Source: UBA877 sp035506155
GTDB lineage: Bacteria > Chloroflexota > Anaerolineae > Anaerolineales > Villigracilaceae
Assembly: GCA_035506155.1 (NCBI GenBank)
Contig: DATJPX010000020.1
Span: forward strand, 1 to 64,000
Length of the DNA: 64,000 nucleotides
Reading direction: 5' to 3'
The number at the start of each line of letters is the position of its first letter. The first letter of the stretch is position 1. Shown here one piece after another: positions 33,127 to 41,710 of the stretch. A model generated the notes under the pieces. It had not been told where the DNA came from. It did no database searches and worked only from the letters and a program-made list of their open reading frames with translations. The translations under genes were made by a program, and so were the position numbers.

Positions 33127-33933
33127 TTACCAGATCGAAGCGGCCACTGGGTCCGCCTGGCGAGGCAGCATGGCAATTGCCCCCTTATGACAGGCCGCCC
33201 GGCAGACCCCGCATCCGTAACAGGCGCGCGCGTCCACCAGCACCTTCTTATTCGCGGCCGAATAACGCATCGCCCCAAACTGGCACTGCCGGATGCAGAC
33301 TTTGCAGCCATTACAGGTTTGCAAATCGATTGCGGCAATTTGCTCGCCGCGGAACATGTTCTGAAAGTAGCGTCTTTCATGGGTCACGCGATAGGCCATG
33401 CAATCCTGGTCACAATTGCACAGGCCGCCGATGAAAGGCGTCTTGAATGTCCAGACGGAATGGACCAGGCCTTCCCGGTCGAGTTTGCGGATCGATTCCA
33501 GAGCCTGGTCCGGGGAGAGGATTTCAAGGTTGAATGAGTCGTTCACTGCATCCCTCAGGCGCTGGTCAAGCGACAGGCCGTAACAATAACGGGCGTTCTG
33601 GTTCCCGGTCGTCACTTTCCGGCAGACACATGGCAGCCGGATCACCCCGGCCGCCATTCCCAGGATCTTCTCGACATCCTCGACCAGTACGACCTGTCCG
33701 AAGTGGTCCTTTTTTTGTTGGCGGGTCAGGTACCAGTGCATTGCCCCGGAGAGGGGCGTCCGGGAGAGGGTTTCCATCGTCTCGACCGCCGGAGGAATTC
33801 GCCGCTCGAAACCATTGAGGAAATCGGCGATGTACTCACGTCGCTTGTCCTGATCGAGCAGGTCTTGCGAATAATTTTCCAGGCGCAGATACCACTTCTT
33901 GCCTTCGCCATGCTGGGTGCAGAACTCACACAT
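33127..33933 (-). CDS. 4Fe-4S dicluster protein of unknown role
   Basis: The 268-residue protein begins with MCEFCTQHGEGKKWYL and contains single Cys pairs in the middle (PCVCRK and GGLCNCDQDC). It ends with two regular ferredoxin motifs: CNGCKVCIRQCQ (about 207-218) and CYGCGVCRAACH (about 237-248). Similar proteins occur in anaerobes as electron-carrying or sensory iron-sulphur proteins, but no reaction is known to me. ATG 33933 has GGAGAAG upstream; the longer frame adds residues without a ribosome site. It appears monocistronic. Confidence 0.75.
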   Translation of the reverse strand: MCEFCTQHGEGKKWYLRLENYSQDLLDQDKRREYIADFLNGFERRIPPAVETMETLSRTPLSGAMHWYLTRQQKKDHFGQVVLVEDVEKILGMAAGVIRLPCVCRKVTTGNQNARYCYGLSLDQRLRDAVNDSFNLEILSPDQALESIRKLDREGLVHSVWTFKTPFIGGLCNCDQDCMAYRVTHERRYFQNMFRGEQIAAIDLQTCNGCKVCIRQCQFGAMRYSAANKKVLVDARACYGCGVCRAACHKGAIAMLPRQADPVAASIW

Positions 33934-34065
33934 TGAATCTTCTCCATCTCGCCAACATCGATTCGAGTATAGTGCATCCCGGGAGCCCGGAACAGTGTCG
34001 ATCATCCTGTCTGACCAACAAAGCCATCGAAAAAAGATGTATACTTAACCCAACAGGAAGGTACC

Positions 34066-34422
34066 ATGAAGGATAAGCGGAAGACTCGACGTCGCTACTT
34101 GCTTTACTACATGCGTATCTATGATGGCGACTCGCGCCAGCAAATCGGGAACCTGGTGGATATCACACCCGAAGGCGCGATGATCCTCACTGAAGATCCG
34201 GTCGAGGTGGGGAAGACCCTGCACTTGCGGATGGAATTGACCGTGGAGGTGGCGGAAAAACCCTTCATGGATTTCACCGCCCGCACCATCTGGTGCGAAC
34301 AGGACGTCGCTCCCCATCTTTATAACTGTGGCCTGGAAATTCAGGAAATCCAGCCGGAAGACATCAAGATCATCCGGCGGATCATCAAGGAATTTGGATT
34401 CAGGGAAAACCGTCTGGAGTGA
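34066..34422 (+). CDS. PilZ domain protein 1
   Basis: The 118-residue protein consists of one PilZ domain. The N-terminal arginine cluster KRKTRRRYLLYY matches the RxxxR motif, and VDITPEGAM (about 28-36) stands at the place of the usual D/N-x-S-x-x-G motif, with Thr replacing Ser. PilZ domains bind cyclic di-GMP and relay it to partners. AGGAAGG precedes the ATG. A second PilZ gene lies 540 bases downstream. No diguanylate cyclase or EAL/HD-GYP gene is in the window. Confidence 0.8.
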   Translation: MKDKRKTRRRYLLYYMRIYDGDSRQQIGNLVDITPEGAMILTEDPVEVGKTLHLRMELTVEVAEKPFMDFTARTIWCEQDVAPHLYNCGLEIQEIQPEDIKIIRRIIKEFGFRENRLE

Positions 34423-34427
34423 ATGGC

Positions 34428-34859
34428 ATGCCATCATTGCTTGGAAATTTCTTCATCAAAGCGTTGGTCAACTCGCCATTTCATTCAATTCTCGGAAACA
34501 GCTTTGCTGTCATAACCGTTACGGGACGGAAAACCGGAAAACCCATTACCACGCCGATCAATGTGGCGACGGTTGGCGGCGTCCTGACCGTCATCAGCCT
34601 GAGAGATCGCACCTGGTGGCGCAATCTCAGGGAGGCGCGTCCTGCCTGGTTGCGGAGAGCGGGAAAACGCAGCCGGGTCCGTGCAGAGCTGCTGGAGGCG
34701 CCCGAAGCCGTACAATCCAACCTACAGGAATACTTTGCTCAATACCCCGGCTATGCAAAGTATTATCAAATCCCATCTGGGAAAGACGGGAAGCCCGACC
34801 CTCGGGAACTGGAAAAGCTCTCCGATAGGCACGTGATCATCCATCTCTATCCTTTATAA
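34428..34859 (+). CDS. Nitroreductase/DDN-like family protein (DUF385 type)
   Basis: The 143-residue protein has the split-barrel pattern of deazaflavin-dependent nitroreductase-like proteins: VITVTGRKTGKPITTPINVATVGG (about 29-52), then WWRNLREARPA, and a final RHVIIHLYPL strand. These proteins bind F420 or a flavin and reduce quinones or other substrates. I prefer ATG 34428, which has GGAG 8 bases upstream; the GTG at 34419 overlaps the PilZ stop. It may be cotranscribed with the PilZ gene. Confidence 0.72.
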   Translation: MPSLLGNFFIKALVNSPFHSILGNSFAVITVTGRKTGKPITTPINVATVGGVLTVISLRDRTWWRNLREARPAWLRRAGKRSRVRAELLEAPEAVQSNLQEYFAQYPGYAKYYQIPSGKDGKPDPRELEKLSDRHVIIHLYPL

Positions 34860-34961
34860 TCGGAACTGGCCCAGGCCTCGAAACTGCCCAGACCGCGGCA
34901 CGACATTCGTCCTTATCGATTATTTCTCAATACTTGGCCGACCTGGAGCAAGGACACTCGA

Positions 34962-35339
34962 ATGGCGAAACCCACCCCTCAAGAACGGCGAAGGTTGAAA
35001 AGACGGAATTTATCGTATTATCTGCCGATCATAGATAATGAAACTCAGCAGGTAATGGGCCATCTGGTCGACATCACCCCCTCCGGCCTGATGTTGGACT
35101 GCAAGGAGCCCATCGCGGTCAACCAGAATTTCAATTTTCGTCTCGACCTCATGGAAGAATTAGCCACAAAAGCGTTCATTGTTTTCGATGCCCGCAGTAA
35201 ATGGTGCCGCCCGGATGCCATCCAACCTTATCTTTTCAATGCGGGGTTCCAGATTATCAACATAACTCCCGAAGATGCCGAAATTGTCAAACACATCGCT
35301 GAAAAGTACGGGACCCTCGACAACTCCTTTTCATTCTGA
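34962..35339 (+). CDS. PilZ domain protein 2
   Basis: The 125-residue protein is a paralogue of the PilZ protein at 34066. It has the Arg cluster RRRLKRRNLSYY (about 9-20), VDITPSGLM (about 36-44) with Thr again in the Ser position, and the same WCRPDAIQPYLFNAGFQI ending. The shared Thr suggests both came from one duplication. It should bind cyclic di-GMP if the Thr is tolerated. The adenosine deaminase gene begins 12 bases later and may be coupled to it. Confidence 0.8.
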   Translation: MAKPTPQERRRLKRRNLSYYLPIIDNETQQVMGHLVDITPSGLMLDCKEPIAVNQNFNFRLDLMEELATKAFIVFDARSKWCRPDAIQPYLFNAGFQIINITPEDAEIVKHIAEKYGTLDNSFSF

Positions 35340-35351
35340 TCCGACCGCGCC

Positions 35352-36341
35352 TTGATCGACCACGACCTCCCCCTGGTTGAATTGCACCGCCATCTGGACG
35401 GGAACGTCCGGCTGGAGACGATTCTTGACCTTGGCCAAGAGCACAATCTCGGCCTGCCAGCTCATGACCTGGATGCACTGCAACCTTACGTCCAGGTAGC
35501 GGAACCCCAGCCAGGGGTAATGGCTTTCATCGCCAAGTTCAAATGGCAGGTGGGGGTTATGGTGGATTACAAAGCCATCCACCGGATTGCTTTTGAAAAT
35601 GTGGAAGACGCAAAAAAGGACGGCATCGACTACATCGAGTTGCGTTTCAGTCCTTGGTTCATGGCGGAAGCCCACCACCTTGATCCGGTTGGGGTCGTCG
35701 AGGCCGTAATCGACGGGGTGGCAGCCGGCCAGCGGGAATTCGGGATCAAGGTCAACCTGATCGGGATACTCAGCCGGACATATGGCCCAAACGTGGCTGC
35801 GAAGGAACTGGGCGCCTTGCTGACCCAGAGCGACCGGATCTGCGCCCTCGACCTGGCTGGCGACGAAGCTAATTTTCCCGCCAAGTGGTTCCGGGAGCAT
35901 TTCCGCCGCGCCAGGAATGCCAACTGGCATATAACCGTCCACGCCGGGGAGACGGCTGGGCCGGAATCGGTGTGGGAAGCCGTCATCGGGCTGAGGGCCG
36001 AAAGGATCGGTCACGCCCTGCGGGCCATCGAAGATCCCGACTTGCTGACCTTCATGCTCGAAAACAAGATCGGGATCGAATCCTGCCTGACGAGCAACGT
36101 GCAAACCAGCTGTGTGGCGAGTTACCCCAGCCATCCATTGAAGCAATTCCTCGAAAAAGGCCTGCTGGCGACCATCAATACCGACGACCCTGGGATCAGC
36201 GGGATCGACCTGCCGTACGAATACACTTGGGCAGCGCCCAAAGCGGGTCTCCTGGAAAGCCAGATTCGCCAGGCGCAAGCCAATGCATTGGAAGTGGCAT
36301 TCCTGACCTCGGACGAAAAAAATTCCCTGCGGAAGAAATGA
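35352..36341 (+). CDS. add: Adenosine deaminase family protein
   Basis: The 329-residue protein has the metal-dependent deaminase fold: ELHRHLDGN (about 10-18) with two zinc His, VHAGETAGPESVWEA (about 196-210) with the zinc His and catalytic Glu, ERIGHALR (about 219-226), and INTDDPGISG (about 275-284) with the zinc Asp. It would deaminate adenosine or a related purine nucleoside. No ATG is near; the start seems to be TTG 35352, directly after the PilZ stop and without a good ribosome site, which implies coupling. Confidence 0.85.
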   Translation: MIDHDLPLVELHRHLDGNVRLETILDLGQEHNLGLPAHDLDALQPYVQVAEPQPGVMAFIAKFKWQVGVMVDYKAIHRIAFENVEDAKKDGIDYIELRFSPWFMAEAHHLDPVGVVEAVIDGVAAGQREFGIKVNLIGILSRTYGPNVAAKELGALLTQSDRICALDLAGDEANFPAKWFREHFRRARNANWHITVHAGETAGPESVWEAVIGLRAERIGHALRAIEDPDLLTFMLENKIGIESCLTSNVQTSCVASYPSHPLKQFLEKGLLATINTDDPGISGIDLPYEYTWAAPKAGLLESQIRQAQANALEVAFLTSDEKNSLRKK

Positions 36342-36436
36342 GCCATCGCCAGGATTCATGCCGCATGTCATCCAGACTAACATGATTGTTCAGTACACTT
36401 GGATGCAAAACGTGCTAAGATAATTTGGATGATCAG

Positions 36437-36462
36437 AAATCCTGAATGAAGGATTTTCTTTT
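36437..36462 (+). terminator. Terminator after the adenosine deaminase gene
   Basis: AAATCCT (36437-36443) and AGGATTT (36450-36456) pair over 7 bp, and TCTTTT follows. It separates the add unit from the membrane sensor genes. Confidence 0.55.
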
Positions 36463-36534
36463 GAACCCACGAATCAATCCTTTAGGCGGTTGATAAGAAG
36501 AATATACACCGGGCAACATTAGCATGGGACCAAA

Positions 36535-38148
36535 ATGATGGGGAAGCCTTTCATCGAGCAACTCAAGGCGAGTTGGAAACAAATCGGCATTATTTGCCTG
36601 GTGATCGTTTATATTGCGATCAATATATTTCATATAGGGGGAGACGCTTTTGTTCTTACTCTAAATAATAATCTTTCCGATCCGCTGGCGCTCTGGATTA
36701 CCATCCTGGCGTTCATGTCATGGCGGCAGTTAGCGCCGCGTGGCCAAAATCGCATCTATTGGGCAGGCTTGACCATCGGCTGGGCGCTATGGACGATCGC
36801 CGAATTCTGGTGGGGAATTGCCGCCCTTGTCCGTAAGGATATTCCTTATCCGTCGGGGGCCGATTTTTTCTGGGCGGCCGGTTTCATTCCATTGTACATT
36901 GCCATCCTGGTCCGTTTCCGCACATTGCCTCGCAAGATAAGCTCCCTGCAACGGGCCGGGATCTGGGGTTCCATCCTTGCCACCTTGGCTTCGACAATCT
37001 TCTTCGTACTTATTCCCATGATACGAGCGAACAGACCGGTTGTCGCCTTGGAGAATGTACTCAATATAACCTACCCAATCATGGATATGCTTCTCCTGAT
37101 CCTGGTATTGCGGATCCTATTCATTTACCAGCAAGGGATCTACGGACGGGCTTGGGGCTGGCTCTCGGCGGGATTTGTTGTCCAGGCGATATCGAACCTG
37201 GTTTTTTCCTACGCGACTACGAACAATCTCTTTTACCCGAATGGACATGCCACCCTTCTCAGCACGATCGGCATTGACGTCCCTTATAACCTGAGTTACC
37301 TGTGCTGGCTGATCGGGTTGTTCATCGTGCGCGATGTCCAAATCAATCATCGGATCATCCAGGATGTTGACACACACCCCCTCCTGAAACTGGTTCCGAA
37401 CACCCATATCCTCGTGTTCACAAAAGCCGACGACACTGTCATTAACGTCAGTCGAAATTTCACGATCGCCTTCTCTCTGGAAACGGCGAACGGAAAAACG
37501 ATCCAGCAGACACTCGGAATTGCCTCGGACGAAGCAGACAGCATCTTGCAAGTCCTGAAAGCGGACAATATTTTGAAGGAACGACAAATCGTCGTTTCGA
37601 GTCGGTGGGGGCAGAGAGAAGCCTGGATTTCCGGGATAACGACCCAGGATCCTTCTAGGACCTATTCAGGGATAATTCTTCTGATACGCATGTTCACTGA
37701 GGATTACGCGCTGGATGAATTGCTGACTGCCTATCAACGCGGAGTGATGAATTCGCTGCTAACCCTCACTGGAACAAGGGAGAAGGACGAAGAGGAGATC
37801 AAAGAACTCCTCCTAAATTATTACCTTGCCTTTCTCAAGCGTTTCTATAACCGGATCATCGCCGAAGGCGGCGGTATTATGGCAGACGGATTCTTGACTG
37901 AAATGAAATCCGTTGCCCGGCAGCATGGCTGGCCGATATTATTTCAGCCCAGAACCTTGCTGGATATCTCCGTCTTGTCGCTGTCGACCACCAGGGTGGC
38001 ATTGCCCATCATATTCGAAACGGCCAGGCATTTCGTTATCAGGATCACGGATGAAGAAACGGCTGATTTGATCGTTCAAAATGTACGTTCGCACTTCGAA
38101 GAGCCTGTATTGAGAAGTGTTTCGCATTTTGAAAAGGCAAACATATAA
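36535..38148 (+). CDS. Eight-helix membrane protein with PAS-like domain, copy 1
   Basis: The 537-residue protein has about eight membrane helices in the first 265 residues, with conserved WTIAEFWWG and YGRAWGWLSAGF. A PAS-like domain follows (about 285-395, from NTHILVFTKADDTVINVSRNF to a final GIILLIRMF strand). The C-terminal domain of about 140 residues (from TAYQRGVMNSLLTLTG) contains EEIKELLLNYYLAFLKRFYNRIIAEGGG in its helical part and matches no family I know. No kinase, GGDEF or other output domain is present. The ATG has no strong ribosome site. A full-length paralogue lies 141 bases downstream. Confidence 0.75.
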   Translation: MMGKPFIEQLKASWKQIGIICLVIVYIAINIFHIGGDAFVLTLNNNLSDPLALWITILAFMSWRQLAPRGQNRIYWAGLTIGWALWTIAEFWWGIAALVRKDIPYPSGADFFWAAGFIPLYIAILVRFRTLPRKISSLQRAGIWGSILATLASTIFFVLIPMIRANRPVVALENVLNITYPIMDMLLLILVLRILFIYQQGIYGRAWGWLSAGFVVQAISNLVFSYATTNNLFYPNGHATLLSTIGIDVPYNLSYLCWLIGLFIVRDVQINHRIIQDVDTHPLLKLVPNTHILVFTKADDTVINVSRNFTIAFSLETANGKTIQQTLGIASDEADSILQVLKADNILKERQIVVSSRWGQREAWISGITTQDPSRTYSGIILLIRMFTEDYALDELLTAYQRGVMNSLLTLTGTREKDEEEIKELLLNYYLAFLKRFYNRIIAEGGGIMADGFLTEMKSVARQHGWPILFQPRTLLDISVLSLSTTRVALPIIFETARHFVIRITDEETADLIVQNVRSHFEEPVLRSVSHFEKANI

Positions 38149-38289
38149 AATCCCGGCAGGCTGTGTAACGAAAAACCGGATGTGCTCCAATACATATCAT
38201 GCTAATATTGAGTGAAGGTTCGTCCATCCCAGCTGCGTTCAGTTTCTCCGTCGATGGAATGGCGCAGATGAAATCGTGAGGGCCTCGAA

Positions 38290-39987
38290 ATGACTTCTCG
38301 ACCCATCGTCAATCGAATCGAAATGAACTGGAAAAAGGCCGGGGTTGTTTTTTTGATCGCAATTTATCTCCTTATCCTTGTCTTCAGGATCGGGGGGAAT
38401 AATTTTGTCGTCAGCGTAAATGATAATCTGGCTATTCCGCTCGCCCTGGGGGTTACCCTGCTGGCATTGCTTATGTGGCGCCAGCCGGTCGTCGGGGATC
38501 AAAACCGCCTTCTCTGGTTGGGTTTGACGGTCGGGTGGTTATTCTGGACGATTGCTGAATTCTGGTGGGGATTTGCTTCCTTGCTTGGCCAGAATGTGCC
38601 TTATCCCTCCTGGGCTGATTTTTTCTGGCTCGTAGGCTACATCCCCATGTTCGTTGCACTTCTGACGCGTGTCCGCAGGCTGCCACAGCGCATCAGCTCC
38701 ATGCAGACGGCAGGGATTTTGGCATCCATTCTGGTCTCGCTGGGGGCAACGATCTTCTTCGTCCTCATCCCGATCATTCGGGAAAACGATCCGGCGGCCG
38801 TTCTCGAAAGCATCCTGAACATACTCTACCCCGTCGTGGATCTCGTTCTTTTGATCTTGGTATTCCAAATCCTCTTCGTTTACCAGCAAGGGATGTACGG
38901 ACGGGCCTGGGGCTGGCTTTCAGCGGGATTCCTCCTTCATTCCCTATCGAACTTGCTTTTCTCTTTCACCACAACAGCCAATCTTTACAATCCCGGTGGA
39001 CAGGTCAATCTTCTCTTTAATATTTTAGTGGATGTGCCTTACAACCTGGGGTATCTATTCTGGCTGATCGGCTTGTTCATCGTGCGTGACGTCCAGTTGA
39101 TCCATCGCGCCTACCCTGTCACTGACGATGCCGGAACGCTGAATCTGATCCCGAACACTCATATCCTTGTTTTTACCAAGGCAGATGACACCGTCGTCAA
39201 CGTCAGCCGAAACTTCACGGTCGTTTTCCCAATCGAAACTGTGGACGGAAAATCGATCAAAGAAATACTCGGGATTCCTCCGGATGAGGCAGAGAGTTTG
39301 TTACGAACTCTCAAGGCCAACAAACTGTTGAAAGAAAAGGACATTTTCGTAACGAGTCGTTGGGGGCAAAAACAAGCCTGGGTATCCGGGGTCATCGTCA
39401 ATGATCCGCAGGAGGAATATTCCGGGGTCATTCTCCTCCTGCGGATGTATCATGAAGATTATTCCCTGGACGGATATCTGACCGATTACCAAAGGGGTGA
39501 AGTGAATTCCCTCCTCAGCGTCACCGGGACGAGGCAAAAAGTCGAAGAGGATATTAAACAGCTACTTTTGCAATACTACCTAGCATTTATCAAACGGTTT
39601 TACAATCGCATGCTCGCCGAAGGGGGAGGCATCATGGCAGACGCCTTCCTGACTGAATTGCAATCCGTCGCCAGCCAGCATGGTTGGCAGGTCGCTATCC
39701 ACCCCGAATCCCTGCTGGATCTGACCACCCTTACTCTTTCAAGAACACAGACAGCGCTGCCAACCCTCTTCGATGCAGCCAGGCAATTCGTGGCCAGAAT
39801 TACCAACGATGCAACGACCGAGCAGATCGTTCAAGATGTGCGCCTTCAATTTAGCGAGCCGATCTTGAAGAACATCTCCCATTTCGAGAGGGCGGATCTC
39901 TTATTTTATTTGCAGGAGAGCGGTGAACCGCTCCCCAATACAGGCGTATCACATACTCAACTCATCCAAGCCAATAAACATCCATGA
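38290..39987 (+). CDS. Eight-helix membrane protein with PAS-like domain, copy 2
   Basis: The 565-residue paralogue of the 36535 gene matches it along its whole length (WTIAEFWWG, GRAWGWLSAGF, NTHILVFTKADDTV, NVSRNF, YYLAFIKRFYNRMLAEGGGIMAD). It adds a tail of about 25 residues, FYLQESGEPLPNTGVSH. Membrane helices, PAS-like region and unknown C-terminal domain keep the same order. The closest reading is a membrane sensor whose signal leaves through the novel C-terminal domain. Its stop overlaps the next ATG (ATGA), coupling it to the methyltransferase-like gene. Confidence 0.75.
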   Translation: MTSRPIVNRIEMNWKKAGVVFLIAIYLLILVFRIGGNNFVVSVNDNLAIPLALGVTLLALLMWRQPVVGDQNRLLWLGLTVGWLFWTIAEFWWGFASLLGQNVPYPSWADFFWLVGYIPMFVALLTRVRRLPQRISSMQTAGILASILVSLGATIFFVLIPIIRENDPAAVLESILNILYPVVDLVLLILVFQILFVYQQGMYGRAWGWLSAGFLLHSLSNLLFSFTTTANLYNPGGQVNLLFNILVDVPYNLGYLFWLIGLFIVRDVQLIHRAYPVTDDAGTLNLIPNTHILVFTKADDTVVNVSRNFTVVFPIETVDGKSIKEILGIPPDEAESLLRTLKANKLLKEKDIFVTSRWGQKQAWVSGVIVNDPQEEYSGVILLLRMYHEDYSLDGYLTDYQRGEVNSLLSVTGTRQKVEEDIKQLLLQYYLAFIKRFYNRMLAEGGGIMADAFLTELQSVASQHGWQVAIHPESLLDLTTLTLSRTQTALPTLFDAARQFVARITNDATTEQIVQDVRLQFSEPILKNISHFERADLLFYLQESGEPLPNTGVSHTQLIQANKHP

Positions 39988-40487
39988 AGAGCATCTTGAA
40001 GCACCTGGGTTCTTTCATCGCACCAATACTCGTGGGTTTTGTATTTCCCTTATTGATTCTTCTGTATGAACATCATATCCGAGTTCACCCAGCGATTAAT
40101 CCATCCGTCATTCTTCTAGTCGCCGGTCTGCTGATTTGTCTCGGCGGCCTTGCTTTGGTCATCGCGACAATCCGGATGTTCATCTTGATTGGCGATGGAA
40201 CGATCATGCCCTGGGATCCCACCAGGAAATTGATCGTCGTGAGCCTGTACGGCTACGTAAGAAACCCGATGATTTTAAGTCTTATTATCTTACAGCTCGG
40301 TGAAGCGGTTCTGTTTGCATCCTATGGAATTGCGCTCCTCGCAATCTTCAACTTCATCCTCAACACCCTCTACTTTATTTACTCGGAAGAACCGGGATTG
40401 GCAAAACGATTCGGGGAAGAGTACCTGGAATATAAAAAGAATGTCCCGCGCTGGATACCCAGATTGAAGCCCTGGCGACCGGCTTAA
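39984..40487 (+). CDS. ICMT/PEMT-family integral membrane methyltransferase-like protein
   Basis: The 167-residue protein has about four to five membrane helices. The C-terminal half carries the family signature: LYGYVRNPMILSLIILQLGEAV (about 88-109), then EEPGLAKRFGEEYLEYKKNVPRWIP (in part at about 134-158). Members methylate isoprenylated cysteines or phospholipids, or have unknown substrates. It starts 4 bases inside the second sensor gene, so the two proteins are made together and may work together. Confidence 0.82.
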   Translation: MKSILKHLGSFIAPILVGFVFPLLILLYEHHIRVHPAINPSVILLVAGLLICLGGLALVIATIRMFILIGDGTIMPWDPTRKLIVVSLYGYVRNPMILSLIILQLGEAVLFASYGIALLAIFNFILNTLYFIYSEEPGLAKRFGEEYLEYKKNVPRWIPRLKPWRPA

Positions 40488-40523
40488 GAGATCCCCATAT
40501 TAAATCTTGGGACTGGCAGGAAA

Positions 40524-40555
40524 AACGGAGACCACAAATACCCGTGATCTCCGTT
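40524..40555. terminator. Bidirectional terminator
   Basis: AACGGAGACCAC (40524-40535) pairs with GTGATCTCCGTT (40544-40555) with one mismatch, between the convergent genes ending at 40487 and 40596. T-rich flank is visible on the minus side (CCTGCC is absent, TTTTTCC is present). Confidence 0.6.
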
Positions 40556-40595
40556 GATAGGGCGTCGATCGATTTCCTGCCCGCAGGCTCCAGTT

Positions 40596-41579
40596 TTATA
40601 CGTTCGAGTTGTGCTTGAGGAAATCCAGGACTTCGTCGATCTTGCAAAAGGCCAGGGCTGTAACGGTGTCCGCTCCGCCGTAATAGATGGCGATCCGCCC
40701 GGTCGGTTTGTCGTAGAGGGTGGCGCATGGGAATGCTACGTTGGGCACGTCTCCCACGCACTCATAATAGGTTTGAGGGGAGAGCAGGTAGGACGAACCC
40801 CGGTGGATCACTTTCCAGGGCTGGTCCAGGTCGAGCAGGGCCGCGCTGAAGGAATAGACGAAGCCGTTGCAGGAGGTCAGCACGCCGTGGTAGAACAACA
40901 GCCAGCCTTCGGCCGTCTCGATCGGGACCGGTCCGGCGCCGACCTTGGTGCTTTGCCAGCCGCCCTTGGTCCCCATCACGAAGCGGTGCTCCCCCCAATG
41001 GACCATATCGGGGCTCATGCTCAGATAGATATCGCCAAACGGGGTATGACCGTTGTCGCTCGGGCGGCTGAACATGACGTACTTGCCGTTGATCTTTCGC
41101 GGGAAGGGCACTCCGTTGCGGTTAAACGGCAGGAGGGCATTCTCGAGGAAGTGGAATTTCTCGAAATCGAAGGTGTACCCGATCCCGATGGTGGGACCGT
41201 GGAAGCCATTGCACCACATCACATAATAGCGGTCCTCGATCCAGCAGACGCGCGGGTCATACTTGTACTGGGAATAAGAGCAATCTGGGTTGTCGTAGAT
41301 CCATTCGATCACATCATCGTCGATCTTCCAGGTATAGCCATCCTGGCTGAAACCGCGGTGGACGTTCATGTTGCGGGCCTTGTCGTCGCAGCGGAAGACA
41401 CCGGCGAACGTCCCATTGAACGGTACAACCGCGCTGTTGAAGATGCTGTTGGACGAGGGGATCAGGTCGCGCGGGATGATCGGGTTTTTGCTATATCGCC
41501 AGACCACGTCGCTTTTACCGGCCGGGCGGTCTTCCCAGGGGATGTTTGGGAGTGCAGTGGGAGGAGGAGTGACTTTCAT
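40596..41579 (-). CDS. GH130-family mannoside phosphorylase/hydrolase-like protein
   Basis: The 327-residue protein is a five-bladed-propeller glycosidase of family GH130. Recognisable parts are SSNSIFNSAVVPFNG (about 42-56), YDPRVCWIEDRYYVMWCN (about 105-122), and a late GWLLFYHGV segment with AAGPVP-like KVGAGPVPIETAEGW before it. The GH130 acid is usually Asp in the DPRV region, present here. Most members phosphorolyse beta-mannosides to mannose-1-phosphate, but some hydrolyse. AAGGA precedes ATG 41579. The mannoside specificity is inference. Confidence 0.85.
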   Translation of the reverse strand: MKVTPPPTALPNIPWEDRPAGKSDVVWRYSKNPIIPRDLIPSSNSIFNSAVVPFNGTFAGVFRCDDKARNMNVHRGFSQDGYTWKIDDDVIEWIYDNPDCSYSQYKYDPRVCWIEDRYYVMWCNGFHGPTIGIGYTFDFEKFHFLENALLPFNRNGVPFPRKINGKYVMFSRPSDNGHTPFGDIYLSMSPDMVHWGEHRFVMGTKGGWQSTKVGAGPVPIETAEGWLLFYHGVLTSCNGFVYSFSAALLDLDQPWKVIHRGSSYLLSPQTYYECVGDVPNVAFPCATLYDKPTGRIAIYYGGADTVTALAFCKIDEVLDFLKHNSNV

Positions 41580-41710
41580 TTTGGGTCCTTTTTGCTCGAG
41601 GATAGGCAAAATTATACCAGAATCGATTTTTAGGGCCGTTTACCGGCCACAATGATATCTCTTACAAAGCTCTTATTTTATTTCTGGGAGAGAAAGGTTA
41701 GAATTAAAAC

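Noticed and set aside
36342..36534. AT-rich gap as a possible small RNA
   Set aside because: Apart from a 7-bp stem with TCTTTT that serves as terminator, I see no promoter or stable long structure.
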